A stretch of DNA of 64,000 nt, taken from contig OX344762.1 of the NCBI GenBank assembly GCA_947034895.1, forward strand, positions 34,948,760 to 35,012,759, given 5' to 3'. The stretch comes from Rhytidiadelphus loreus (Eukaryota > Streptophyta > Bryopsida > Hypnales > Hylocomiaceae). Below are positions 33,696 to 45,974 of this stretch, piece after piece. The notes under the pieces are model-generated. The model ran no database searches, was not told the DNA's origin, and was given only the letters and a program-made list of their open reading frames with translations. Positions within the stretch are counted from its first letter, which is position 1. Each line of letters starts with the position of its first letter. The position numbers were made by a program, and so were the translations under genes.

Positions 33696-36600
33696 ATGGA
33701 TAACAACTTGATAGGCTTGGTCAACCGGATTCAGAGAGTTTGCACGGCTCTGGGCGACTACGGGGGCGGGGATGCAGTGGCAAGTCTCTGGGAATCATTG
33801 CCATCCGTCGCGGTGGTTGGAGGCCAGGTTCGCGAGCCCGACCTTTCACGCAAGTAGCTTATATTGTCTGAGATACTCATCGAACTTGATTGAGTCGTAG
33901 TGATTGAGGTCCCTGGGCAAGAGTTTTGAAGTGCAGGAGCCAACTTTTAAGAGAGACTTTAACGTAGTTGTTGTTTAAAGAGTTTCCGAAAATTAATCTT
34001 ATCCCAGACCTTGATGGTGACGATTACTCGCAAACATATGGGAAGGGTATAGGAACTGGTCGCAGTGTGCGATGTAAACTTACCATATTTAGTGTCATTG
34101 ATACCGGTAGTGTGCTGTCTCAGCAAGAGGTGGCCATTGCTTTTTATTGTGCATCAGGGGTGCGGCCCCCTTAATGGTCTCTTCTATTAGCCTTGGCACA
34201 GATGAATGAGATTACTTGCCCATCCCTGCAACTGACAGGAGGATAACAGGGCAATGTGTGTATTTGCTGATTAGAAATATTTCGAACAGAGGCACTGATG
34301 GTCTATGAGTTGCAGACTTGCTTTCATGGGGATGGTACACTAATTGAAACCGTGTGTTTGATAGAGCTCTGGGAAGTCCTCGGTGCTTGAGAGTATTGTT
34401 GGGCGCGATTTCCTTCCCCGTGGCTCAGGTGATCATCCATCTGAAACGATGAACTTGGTCTCCCTGCATTCCGTTCGTAGGCTAAAGCTTCTGAGAAGCA
34501 AAATATGCATGCATTATATTTGGTGGACTCTTAAGGTTTTGGCTAGGTGCTTTGTATTTGGGGCATGCAATGGGCAAAGCATCTCTTGCTTAGCCTGTAT
34601 TAGGAGTTCAGTGGTGAATCTTTGTCCTTTGCAGTCTGAAGGATCCGGTCACCAAAATTTGCCTCTGATTTGCAGGTATTGTGACACGGCGGCCTCTTGT
34701 GCTGCAATTGCACAAGACTGACGACAAGTATGAGTACGCGGAGTTTCTTCATATGCCCAAGAGGCGGTTTACGGATTTCGGTATGGGCTTCTTTGCAGTT
34801 GCCTCTATACGAGCGTGCTTAATTGTTGCCCTGCCCTTGCTTTTGAACTTTTTTGTTGAGTTGTCCAGCGTGATATACATGTTTGAAATGGTTCATTGTT
34901 TAATCTGCAGCAATGGTTGGGCTTTGTGTCGACATTCTATGATGGAGAGTTCCAAATACCAACTGCTTTGTGTACTGTGCAGCTGCTGTGAGGAAAGAGA
35001 TTTCAGATGAAACTGACCGGATCACTGGCCGATCGAAACAGATCTCTCCGGTGCCAATCCACTTGAGTGTTTATTCTCCGAATGGTAAGTGTGCCGTTCC
35101 GGAAGTTTCTCCTATGAACATTAGCCGGTGCTGCTTGTCCAGGGACATGCTCTTCGCTTGTGGCGCAGATGTGAATGTGTGCAAAATGTGGATATTGGTG
35201 AAGGGTCCAGGATGTTCCTGGAATGAGATACATCTTCAAGCACCTGTACTAATTGGAGAGTGTTGTAGTGCAGTGGTGAACCTGACTCTGATCGATCTCC
35301 CGGGTCTGACTAAGATCGCCGTGGGTAAGTGATGTGTTTTTGATACATGATGTTTTTTTTGCCCTCAAAGAGCTTTGTTCTTGTGGATTCAAGTTTTGTT
35401 TGGATGGAATGTTCAGAAACATGCATTGAGCCTTTGTATTTTGCTGACTTAGATCGACTTGAGTTGGTTCTGTGAGAGCGTGCGTGAAAATTGCACCTTT
35501 CTTTGAATTAATCTGATGAAATTTTCTGCGTGTACTTCAGACGGTCAATCCGAAAGCATAGTTTCTGATATTGAGAATATGGTCCGGTCGTACATCGAGA
35601 AGGTACTGTGTTCACTACTTTGATACCGCGGGCGATGTCAATGTGGGCATTGGTTGCTGATGTTCAGACTGGTGGTAGACGGCGGTTAACTGGGGAAATA
35701 TGGACTGATTTTTTATTTGAGGTGTCCCTCCTTGTTGCTTTTGCAGCCGAACTGTATCATTCTGGCTGTGTCTCCAGCCAATCAGGATATTGCTACTTCA
35801 GATGCTATAAAGATAGCGAGAGAGGTTGATTCACAAGGTGAGATATGACTAGATGTTGGAATGGCTGACAGATGAAGATTGATGACGTCTTGTGATTTTC
35901 TTTTGTGATTTGCGAAAGACTGCAGTACCCGGACAGTCAATGCTCCTCATTCACACTGAGTGTTGGTTACTACTGAGTGTTCGTTACTACTGCGGTGGGG
36001 GGAGCATGCTTGATGCTATTACCACATATTCTGAGTGCAGGTTGTTCCATTTTGCAGGTGAGAGAACGTTTGGTGTTCTCACAAAGCTGGACCTGATGGA
36101 CAAGGGTACAAATGCTCTCGATGTGAGTAAATGTTTTTCTGGGGATGGCTGCCTTTTGGGGTATGGAGAGCGTTTGATATAGCTTAGTGAGGAGCATGTG
36201 TGTCAGTCGGACTGAAGGCGATAAGCATTCGATGATTATATGTTGAGCGGTGTTGGAGCTAAAGTTTCGATTTTGGTTGGGGTGCAGGTATTAGAAGGAC
36301 GGTCTTATAGATTGGTGCATCCATGGGTAGGAGTTGTGAATCGCTCTCAGCAGGACATCAACAAGAACGTGGACATGATTGCTGCAAGGCGACGAGAACG
36401 GGAGTATTTCCATACGAGTCCAGATTACAGTCATCTTCAGAGCAAGATGGGATCGGAATATTTGGGCAGGGTTCTTTCCAAGGTTTGACTCCGGTTCTTG
36501 ACGTTTTGAAGATCGACACTCGCGGTGGACGCGAGTGGATCCTTTTTGTTCAGTGCTCACTTTTATGGAGGTCGTTTGTTTACTTGGTACTGTATCTTAG

Positions 36601-38790
36601 TTTGAAATGTTTTCGGACTCTGATGTTGTGCTTCATGTGTGCTTTGCTTGATGAATTTTTTGCGCGCAGCACTTGGAGGCTGTGATCAGGTCACGCATTC
36701 CTAGCATACTTGCTATGATTAACAAGACTATCGATGACATCGAGGCAGAGTTGAACCAGATTGGGAGACCTTTGGCAAATGATGCGGGGGTGAGTGGTGG
36801 TTTCTACTCAGGCAGTTTGATGTCTTTAATCTCTGAGCACAACTATGGGTAGATATTTGGAGGAATTGAACTGCTTCTGTTTAGTTTAGGGTGGAAATTG
36901 CATACTGGTTTGTGATATCATTCAATTGTCATATATTTCTGCTTGCAATGGACTGATGGCGTGGATGATGTGCTGGTAAGGCTCAACTGTACACCATTCT
37001 GGAGCTTTGCAGAGCGTTCGATCGTATCTTCAAGGAGCATTTGGATGGATCGTAAGTTTTTGCATTGATGGTCTAGTGGTTTTTTGAGGGCTCTTGGAAA
37101 CGTAAGTTCAATATTCCTGTTGCACTCGCTTATTGGTCAGATTGGAGAACGCATTAAATTGACTAGGCTGTGCTTTGTTTTATCAGGCGACCCGGTGGAG
37201 AGAAGATTTACTCGGTATTCGATAACCAATTGCCGGCTGCCTTGAAGAAACTCCCGTTTGAGAAGCACCTGTCGATGCAGAACGTGCGGAAGATCGTGTC
37301 TGAAGCTGATGGATACCAGCCACATCTGATTGCGCCCGAGCAAGGTTACAGACGGTTGATCGAGAGTTCCCTTGTTCTGTTCCGAGGACCTGCTGAAGCA
37401 ACCGTTGATGCGGTGCGTGCATGCTGCTGTTTCTGACACATGATGGAGTGTTCTAAGGATTCGTGAATCATTTTCTGACGTCGTGTGGTTGTGAATTCAG
37501 TGCGTACTTAGGTGTGGTTGTAAGCTGGTATCACTGTGGCACTGAAGTTGAGTGTTGTGGATACGCAGACACATTTCATATTAAGGGATCTCGTACGAAG
37601 GTCGATTGGCGAGTGCACAGTAAGCACAAACGGGATTTCTTTGGCGTTGCTTGTGCTTGTGATGGAATAAGATATGAACCTTTGAGGTGTATACATATTT
37701 GAACTACGTATTGTGGGTGAGGACTTGATGTGGGGTGGTTGTAGTGACGGTTATATCTTTGGTCAGTGGGCTTGATGTATTTGTCTGGTATTTGGCAGGA
37801 GTTAAAGCGGTTCCCGAGTCTTCAAGCCGAGCTGGCTCAAGCAGCTATCGAGGCTCTGGAGAAGATGAGAGATGACAGCAAGAAAACTGCGTTGAGGTTG
37901 GTGGATATGGAGGCGAGCTATTTGACGGTAGACTTTTTCCGAAAACTCCCTCAAGAGATAGAGAAAGGAGGAAACCCATCTGCGTCAACAATGGATCGAT
38001 ATACCGACGGTCACTTGCGGCGGATTGGTGAGCTCGGATGGTCTTGGCTCAATCAGGAGTAGTGATAGTTTGTTTTTTAATGCCGAGCATTGCTGACACT
38101 GGTTTTGGTGCATGCTTACTTGGCTCAAGCATATATGCTTTGAACATTTCTTCGTTTGATTAGGCTGTGCTGTCTTCCAGCGGAGAATCGTAGGCGAAAG
38201 ATGGTCGCTTGTTTGATGTAAGATTTGGAGCTTAGTTAGTGTGGTGGTTTGTTTGCCCCAGACTTGACATTGTGTGGATGGTGTTGACGAATGCTGCAGG
38301 GTCAAATGTGTCTGCCTATATTGGCATGGTGTGCGATTTGCTGAGGAACTCTCTGCCGAAAGCAGCAGTGCACTGCCAAGTTCGGGAGGCGAAGCGATCT
38401 CTTTTAGACTACTTTTACACCCAAATCGGAAAGCGAGAGGTATATGTGGTTCTGCTGTAGTGTTGCCGACGTCGTGAGACATCGTTCGTTTGCTAGTTGG
38501 AGGAATGAAGCGACAGTGCGCATTCTTTTGTGTGCCTGTTGTGTGATCTTTGTGGGTTTGCAGTGACCCTTTCGGATCTTACTTTCGTCGCTTGTGCAAT
38601 GTGCGGATCTGGGATGATATTGTGGGATATTTCTGATTTTGGATTGTGGCTTGTTATGCAGGGAAAGCAACTGTCGACCATGTTGGACGAAGACCCTGCT
38701 TTGATGGAACGCAGGGTTCAGTTGTCAAAGAGACTGGAGCTTTTCAAACAAGCCCGGGATGAGATCGACGCTGTGGCATGGGCAAAGTAA
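33696..38790 (+). CDS. DRP1: Dynamin-related GTPase of the plant DRP1 family, 16 exons
   Basis: A mechanochemical GTPase that assembles on membranes, acting in plants at the cell plate and in clathrin-mediated endocytosis. Exons: 33696-33827, 34365-34428, 34676-34780, 34983-35084, 35274-35324, 35541-35602, 35747-35837, 36058-36122, 36288-36482, 36670-36789, 36981-37051, 37187-37412, 37569-37619, 37799-38027, 38300-38439 and 38662-38790. All have GT-AG borders and matching phases, giving 610 residues, the usual DRP1 length. GTPase motifs: P-loop GGQSSGKSS (42-50, split by intron 1), the GIVTRRP switch, DLPG (142-145), TKLD (211-214) and the NRS loop (242-244). Middle and GED-like assembly regions follow, ending at VAWAK. 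No PH or proline-rich domain is present, as in DRP1. Exon 13 is only 51 bases. The gene appears intact. Confidence 0.96.
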
Positions 38791-39829
38791 AGCCTGAACC
38801 TAGACAGCCTAATGATGGATACAGCTTTTGACGCACGGCGTACATTACACGATTTAGAAAGGAAGAATAGGGCACTGATGCTTGCATCTTGCAGGCATAA
38901 TATATTCATGGTGATGATTCGGATTCTTAGGAAAGGTTTTGTCCTGGTTATTGGACCAGGCATTTTGTATACTGTCAGGAAGATACCGGTAGTAGTTTGA
39001 TTGGTGGCATGCAGAGGATTTTGGTTCTGAGAGTGCAAGTTTGGGTGTCATCTCTTCATTTTTAGTTTATTGGCTCCACTCAGAGATTATTTTATTAGCT
39101 GAACGATCTCGCTAATGGTCGTTTACTGGGACTGGACGCCGACTTGCTTCTCTCCTATTTTGTTTGGGACTGGTTTCTTGCACCTTTCCCATAAGACTGC
39201 TAAAATTGGATTTGGTGTTTACAGCTGAACGTGTGGCCTCATTGATTAAGCTTCTTGTTTAGTTTGCCTTGGAAGCTTCTTTGAAAGCAATTGGCTTTTT
39301 TTTTCTTTTTTTGAGGGGTGTGTATGAATGATATTGCTATAAGAGTTGCATTTCTGTAGTTGGGCTGGATTCTGATGCGTTCGTAAATGTAGGCCTGAAA
39401 TGGAGAAGGGTTTTTTTGGGTGCAATGGTGGGCAGAGGGAAAAATATGCAGGTTTTTTTTGGGGGTGGGTCTGGCCGGTTATGTACTTTAAATTACAAAA
39501 TTCTTTTTTAAACTATCTCCTATGATTACAGAAGACATGTTACAAAACCTGTTTGCCCCCCACCCTCTCTCAAAAAAAAATTCAGGCCGTTCGATTGGTT
39601 TTAAAAAAAAATGCTTTACTTGCTTATCACCATCGATTTCATAAAAAATCATAAGCCGTTGATCTTCTGAGATTTAAATCTGAGCCATCTAATATGAATA
39701 CAAATACAAATACTATAACTATACTAGTCGAATACAAATACAATATTGAATACCAAATACATAGTGTACGGATATGGATACATGATACAGTACTGAAATA
39801 TTGATTTATCCCATAATGTTTGCATTCCG
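38791..39829. other. 3' flank of DRP1
   Basis: It probably contains the 3' untranslated region. The segment at 39290-39310 is a long T run, and 39590-39620 is an A run. No gene is seen. Confidence 0.35.
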
Positions 39830-40025
39830 CCTCCCCTCCAAAAAATTACAAGAGGGGAGGGAGGGAAGGGGTGCAGTGAGATTGAAAATTGAAATTTAAA
39901 AAATTTTAAAATTTTAAATTCATCACCTTCCTTCTCCCCTCCCAAAAATTTAAAAATTTTAATTTTGGGGGGAGGGGGCAAGGAAGGTGGTAAATTTAAA
40001 ATTTTTTAAATTTCAATTTCACAGT
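39830..40025. repeat. Foldback repeat with AT-rich and purine-tract arms
   Basis: The arm around ttgaaatttaaaaaatttta (about 39892) and the adjoining caccttccttctcccctcc pair with ggggggagggggcaaggaag and aaattttttaaatttcaatt (up to about 40018). The arms are about 65 bases with a short centre. The extreme ends carry cagtg on both sides. It is probably a MITE-like foldback of unknown class. Confidence 0.6.
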
Positions 40026-43000
40026 GTATAGGTCACAAAGTGTGACTATCCACTCTAAAGACAGATTACATTTCAACAACAAATAAAAAGCAACACATGG
40101 ATGTATTTTGGCAATTATAATTACTCTTAACCCCTTTATTCTGCACTTTGTTGCACATGAGACCGCATCATTGTGCACCTTGGTTGTGTAGTGGTTGTGT
40201 AGTGGACCCTACTTAGACTATATAATGTTTTATCATGTTTAGTTTAGTTAGATTGTGTAAGAGCACATTGCAATAGTTCATTCTTTTGTACAATACAAAA
40301 GTCTAGGTAGAATCATTAGAGCAATCCCTAAAGTAAGGGATATATTAAATATCTAAAGATAGATCAAGTTTGCAAAGGCAAATTCTCTCTCAATCTTGAG
40401 AGCACTATACAAGTCATTACAAAGTCATTATATGTTGTAAAATCAAATCTAACTATCAAATCAAGTAAACTACCAAAGTTGATTTGAGTGGGGAAATTGT
40501 TCATTTTTGTTTCACCAAGGGAAATCAAGCTAGCGAAGATAAGAAAACAAATTGATCTCATTCATGCAAGTTGTTAGGATATTTGCAACTCATCGTCTTG
40601 TGAGCCTAGATAGACAAGGGCTTTCAATCTACCTTGTCTTCAATCTATCTACAAGTATGGGTACTTGAACAATAGGTTGTAAACAAGAGACAAGACATAA
40701 CTTGCCTTAAAGTTCTTCTATACATATGCCTTACTATTGAGTCTAGTTGCTTTTAATGTACTTTTTTATTAATGGAAAAGTAAACTAGCTTTTGCATTGT
40801 TTTGGCATCATGGAGGACAAACCTTACAAACTTCATTGACATTTGGATTTAAAACTTTTTTTTTTTGTTCGTCTTCATTTGGGTGAAATCTAGGTGAGAT
40901 CTAGGCTAGAATTTATTTTAAATGAAAAAGACTTGAATTAACTTTTGGACTCATTTTTTTTTAAATGACAGAATGGTGGGTGCAAATTGCTTATTACCAT
41001 TGAAATTGACATTTTTTAGTTGTATACCTATATTAATAGAGTTTCTTTTATTCTAGTTTGCTTTCTTTTGTCTATTATTTTTCTTTAGAATGAACATGTA
41101 GTATTTTGGATTGAAATTTTTGTACATATTCAAAACTCATTTCTTCAAAAAATATTTTTCATTACAACATTCAACAAAATGTAGGACATATTCATTTTTA
41201 ATACAAAGTTTGAAGCATGAAAGTTCACCATTGGAAAGAGTTTTAAAAATCTTATTCTTTCATATTGAATGCTAAGATATTTTATTTTTATTTTTTTCAT
41301 TTTTGTATAGAGACTAGAATCAAGTAGTTTTGGGCACTTTCTTGTAAAACATAGTCATAGTCCTTATAGCATACATGAATGAAATGAATATTCTCTAGCC
41401 TACTAACATTTATATTGAAAACATTTTAATAAAAATGTTTGCAATACTAAAATAATATAGGTAGATGTTTTAATATATACATTCTTAATTTATTGGTATA
41501 TAATAAGATAAAATTTACAACTGTAGAGGTATTTTCAACTAACAATCTAAACAAATTTGATTCAAAAGTCATACAAAAATTCCTAAAAGTCTTCATAACT
41601 TATTCTAAGTTTTTGGAAAAAGTTTATTGCTCAAATGTTCAATATAACACTTGAGTTTAAAATTAATGGAATTTTTTTTAAAGTAGTCAAACATCCCTTC
41701 TAGGACAAAAACTATACACTTAAAAATCTATATGAGTTCAATTGTACATTTGAAATTATTAAAAAAAGTCAATTTGTTATTAAGCCTAAAAATTCTAATT
41801 TTCTTAGTTCCTTCTAACCTTGAAAGAATGCACTTCTATCTCAAGGTCGTAAGCCAAAAAATATCTAATCTTAGTATGAATAGATATGTTCTTCATTTCT
41901 ATACTTTTTGTGAGAATCATTCATTAGAAACTTTTAGTCCATAGCAACTTTATTAATTGTGTTAACCTTGTAAAGATGCTCAAGCCAAAAATTGTCCAAT
42001 TTAAATAGACACAATGAAGTTTTGATTTGGAAATTGAATAACCAATATAGAGCCCATAGAAAGCTAGCTAGAAGACAATAAAATTAAAGTGACATAACAA
42101 ATCATGCTTAAAGAAGAAAAAACATGGAAATGGCATGACATTATTTGGAAATTTATTGTGTCAAGTTGCCTAGTGCCTACAGTTCAATTGGGCCAACTCA
42201 TTGCAATTGCCAAAGTGATAACCAATTCCATTCAACAAACTTGCCCCATAGAGAGAGGGCCAAGGTGAACTGACCCCCTTGCCCGTCTCATCAAATTCAT
42301 TCCAAAGGGTAGGTAAAATAAAAGACCCCCTATTTTGTGCTTGAAAAATTTATGTTGTATTAATACCTTTTCTAGCTAATTTGGGGCCTCTCATTGCAAA
42401 TATGAATTCAAAATTTGCAAATTTTATCATGTGTGGCTCATAAAAACTTTTAGCGTTTTCCCTTGGAGACGAGAGAGGGGGTCAATCACCCTAACACCCC
42501 GGCCTCTAGATAGTGTTGACATACTTTCAATTTGTATCCTAGTTAGGTCTCCTATGGTAACAATGAGCATTCAAAGGTCTTCCTCTGAATTAATTGTAGT
42601 CAATGGTCATTTTCATGAATCTTGGAGAATATGATCTTTGTGATTGTCTAAAACTATAGGAAAAAAATGATATCCCCTAATGTTTGTGAAAAAATGGTGG
42701 TTAATTCAAAGTTGGCCGGTGGAATTGGGAAAAATAATTAGTGGCAATTGCAAAAACATCAGTAAAAAACTAGTGAAAAAATCTATAAAGTTTCTATTTT
42801 GATTAAAAAATAGGGAAAATAACCAAATTCTATTTTTGAAAAGCTGGTTCAATTTGGGAATTGAAGAAAAATAGCCGGTAAAGCTCCCAAAAAATTCTCA
42901 AATGCTACTATCCCCTCATGAAATCTTAAATGCTCATTTCATTGTCAAACATATTCAATCACTTTCAAGAATAGAATAACTTTGGGTGCATATCATGAGA

Positions 43001-43129
43001 TCAATGAAATATTTACATGAGACCATCTTGAACAAAGGTTTGAACAATAAAATGAGAGTCAGTGTTTCAAAAACTTGACTTTGAAGTGCTTAGACATCCA
43101 TATTTTGGACAATGAATGGAGGGATTGTA
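40026..43129. other. Long AT-rich stretch without a gene
   Basis: I see no coding region, RNA gene or structured repeat in these 3 kb beyond simple A/T runs. Confidence 0.35.
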
Positions 43130-44130
43130 CACTAGAAGGAAAGCGCGTTTTTTGTGATGAGTATAGAAATGCAGATAGATGTTTAGTTGGACATCAGGCA
43201 TGTCTACTATGAATGTTTAGGAAAATCCGTCAAACTTGACGAGGCAAAAACACAAAGAAATCAATAGTAATATCCCTTGTTTAGACTATAACATCACATA
43301 AAACATGGTGAATTTTTTGGAAAAATTGAAGACAAGTGGCAACCACGTCAGTGCCACATAGATATGAACTGCCACATGGATTTTTTCAAATGCAACCCAC
43401 TGATGATGTGGATGTTGATGTGGCAAAAATTTAAAAATGACGTGGCAATTTTTATTTTCCAATGTGGCATGTTCAGTTAGTAGACTGTGACAGGGTTTTG
43501 CAAATTACACAATATTCAATAAGATGTTCTATCTAACAAATACGCGTCTTCAAGAATGTAAGTAGCAACATGGGAGTGATTTATGGTCATGTTCATTTGT
43601 CATTAGCCATGTTGTATTTTATGTCAAACGGATTATCTACGACGTCCAAAAAAACATTGATGATACTATAGTGGATGTCTACTTTGGAATGACCATACAT
43701 AGTACACAATACATCATACAATACACCACACATAGTACACAATACATCATACAGTACACAATACACCACACATAGTACACACTACACCATACATTGTACA
43801 TCATACACAATATGTTGTATTTTGTATTTATGTTGCATAGCTTGAAAAAACACTTATTGTGAGTATGTAGACAAGAAAAGGCAAACTATTTATACAAATA
43901 GTGCGGTAGGAAAGAAGACAAACCATATGGGGTATGTGATGTTTTTGAATTATATAAAATTGTTGGAGTTGACATAAAAAAAAAGATCTGGACGTCTCAA
44001 TTGACATCGAAAAAAATATTTGGACGTTTTAGTTGATGTCTTCATTGACATTGCAAGAGATGTCTAAATTTTTTTTTTCAACTTTTCAAATGGTGTCAAA
44101 GTGTGCTAACATGGCATGCCACTTCATCCT
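43130..44130 (+). mobile_element. Degenerate CACTA-like sequence
   Basis: It starts cactagaaggaaagcgcg, a diverged form of the end at 29550, and continues with gccacat and atgtggca words (43350-43470) and gacatc/gatgtc words, as in CACTA subterminal regions. No transposase or matching right end was found. Confidence 0.4.
43692..43812 (+). repeat. Minisatellite of acatagtacacaatacatc units
   Basis: Three imperfect units of about 33-38 bases built from catagtacacaatac and catacaatacacca lie head to tail. Confidence 0.8.
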
Positions 44131-45974
44131 TATAGGATGTCATGTTATTCAAATTCCACATCATGTACTATTTTTAATATTTTAGTTTTAATTTAATTTG
44201 ATTTTTAAAACATATCACATAGCTGCCCTTCTCTTATGTTTTTACAATTGATCAAGGTTTTATCTTAGTCCTTAGTAACTTTCGCTAACTTACCTAGAGT
44301 TAACAAAAAAACCTTATCAATGTGGCATTTCTATGTTTTTTTGGACATTGTACACAACACGTCTATATTTTTTTCAATGTCTTTTGGAACATCATTGTTG
44401 CACATGACATCAACTCGTTTAGCCAATGGCATTCCAACATTTTTTGGAACATCTACCTCAATTCTGCCTCCCATGGTTGCAATTCCATCTTCATGCTCTT
44501 GTTTTGAAAAACATGTGTGTTTATTGCTAACATCCAAAAAAACAGGGGCTCCTACTAATGGTAGGCACTATTTAAGTAGTCCAACTAACTTCTCATTCAT
44601 TCAATGTAATCCTTGAATGTTAAAAAGACAACCTTTTTTAATGACCAATTTCATGAAATTGCAGTACTTGATATTTTGTACAAAGATATAAGCAAAAATG
44701 TGCCAAAATTCAAAAAAAGATTGAGGTGTTTAAGGGTTCAAGAGAACATTGTAAAGAAAATCTTCCCCATAATACATACTTAGCAAGGTGGAACAAAGAC
44801 CATTCAAAGGCCTATAGAAACTTTTTTAGGTACTTTAACTACAATATTATATTAATAGAGTTTTCTTATTCTTGTATACCTTCTTTTTCCTTCAAAAGTT
44901 GGAAGAAACTCATTTTTTGAAGATTTGTAGCTCATTGCATACCCAACAATGATTATATTCTTATTTGGTCATTTCAAATGTTAGTACCCATATTAGAGAT
45001 CAAAGATGCATGTCGATTGTTTTCCATGGTTTCTCCCATTCCCAATACCGTAAAGTGATAATGTGGTTTCATTTGAAAAAATTAAGTTTGACTAATAATT
45101 AGAATGCATTTTGAATTCTAATTTAAAGGTAGGATATAATGACTTATACATAGTAATATGGAGTTGACACGTAGGGATTTTTACAAGTTCAATATTTCTA
45201 AATGAAGTTAATAAAAATTTTGAAGTCTTACATAGCGTGCAAGAATATTAATCTCATACCTTTAGAGGGTATTAATCTTACACCATAGTATCTTCGACAT
45301 AGAATCATATAAGAATTGAAATTGATGAAATAAAAAATTATCTAATATGGGCAAGATAGCCAATGGACTCAATGCTAAAAACTGATCACACAACATAGAA
45401 ATGGAAAAGTTTATAAAATAATATTGTAAATTAATACTAATATTATAGACAAGGCATTTGGAAGTCAAAGATGACTTAAATTAGTAGTAGCAGTATAGTT
45501 TAATCAATTTATAATTATTTCATTTTTTATTATATAACTGATTCAATATCCAAGATTTTGAATTATTAGAAGCTTTCTCGTCACGTATACAAGTTAATTT
45601 TCACTATGACAATGAGGCATCAAAGTTCATACAATTCACCATTTAATGAAAGATTTCCAAAAAGTCCAAAACTCAAAATCCAAAATGGGACCGCAAGTGT
45701 TGCTGCTGAGTTAAGATGGAGGATAATTGTGTGAGGGAAGTCAAAATGAAGTGTTGCTGCATCAGCAATGACTTTACAAAGTAAGTTTGCATTGATTGAG
45801 ATGAGAAATCATGACCTAACAAAACACGCTTACAGTAACTAACCCCAGCTCATGCCAAGTTTCGATACTCATTACAATAACCCAATCCTTTTTACGCCAC
45901 AGCGTTAAAACATCTCACATGCTTTCTACAGCTTTCCTCGCCAATTTGGAGAAGGCAACTTCTTCAACTGACCA
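44131..45974. other. AT-rich stretch without a gene
   Basis: No supported gene. Repeated tttttggaacatc words at 44380-44450 give overlapping open frames on both strands that show no family resemblance. Confidence 0.35.

Noticed and set aside
37413..37798. Apparent loss of a stalk segment of DRP1 between exons 12 and 14
   Set aside because: A 51-base exon at 37569-37619 with good splice sites supplies the expected residues in phase.
44320..44616. Overlapping open frames on both strands
   Set aside because: Repeated ttttggaacatc words create them, and no family resemblance or splice context is seen.
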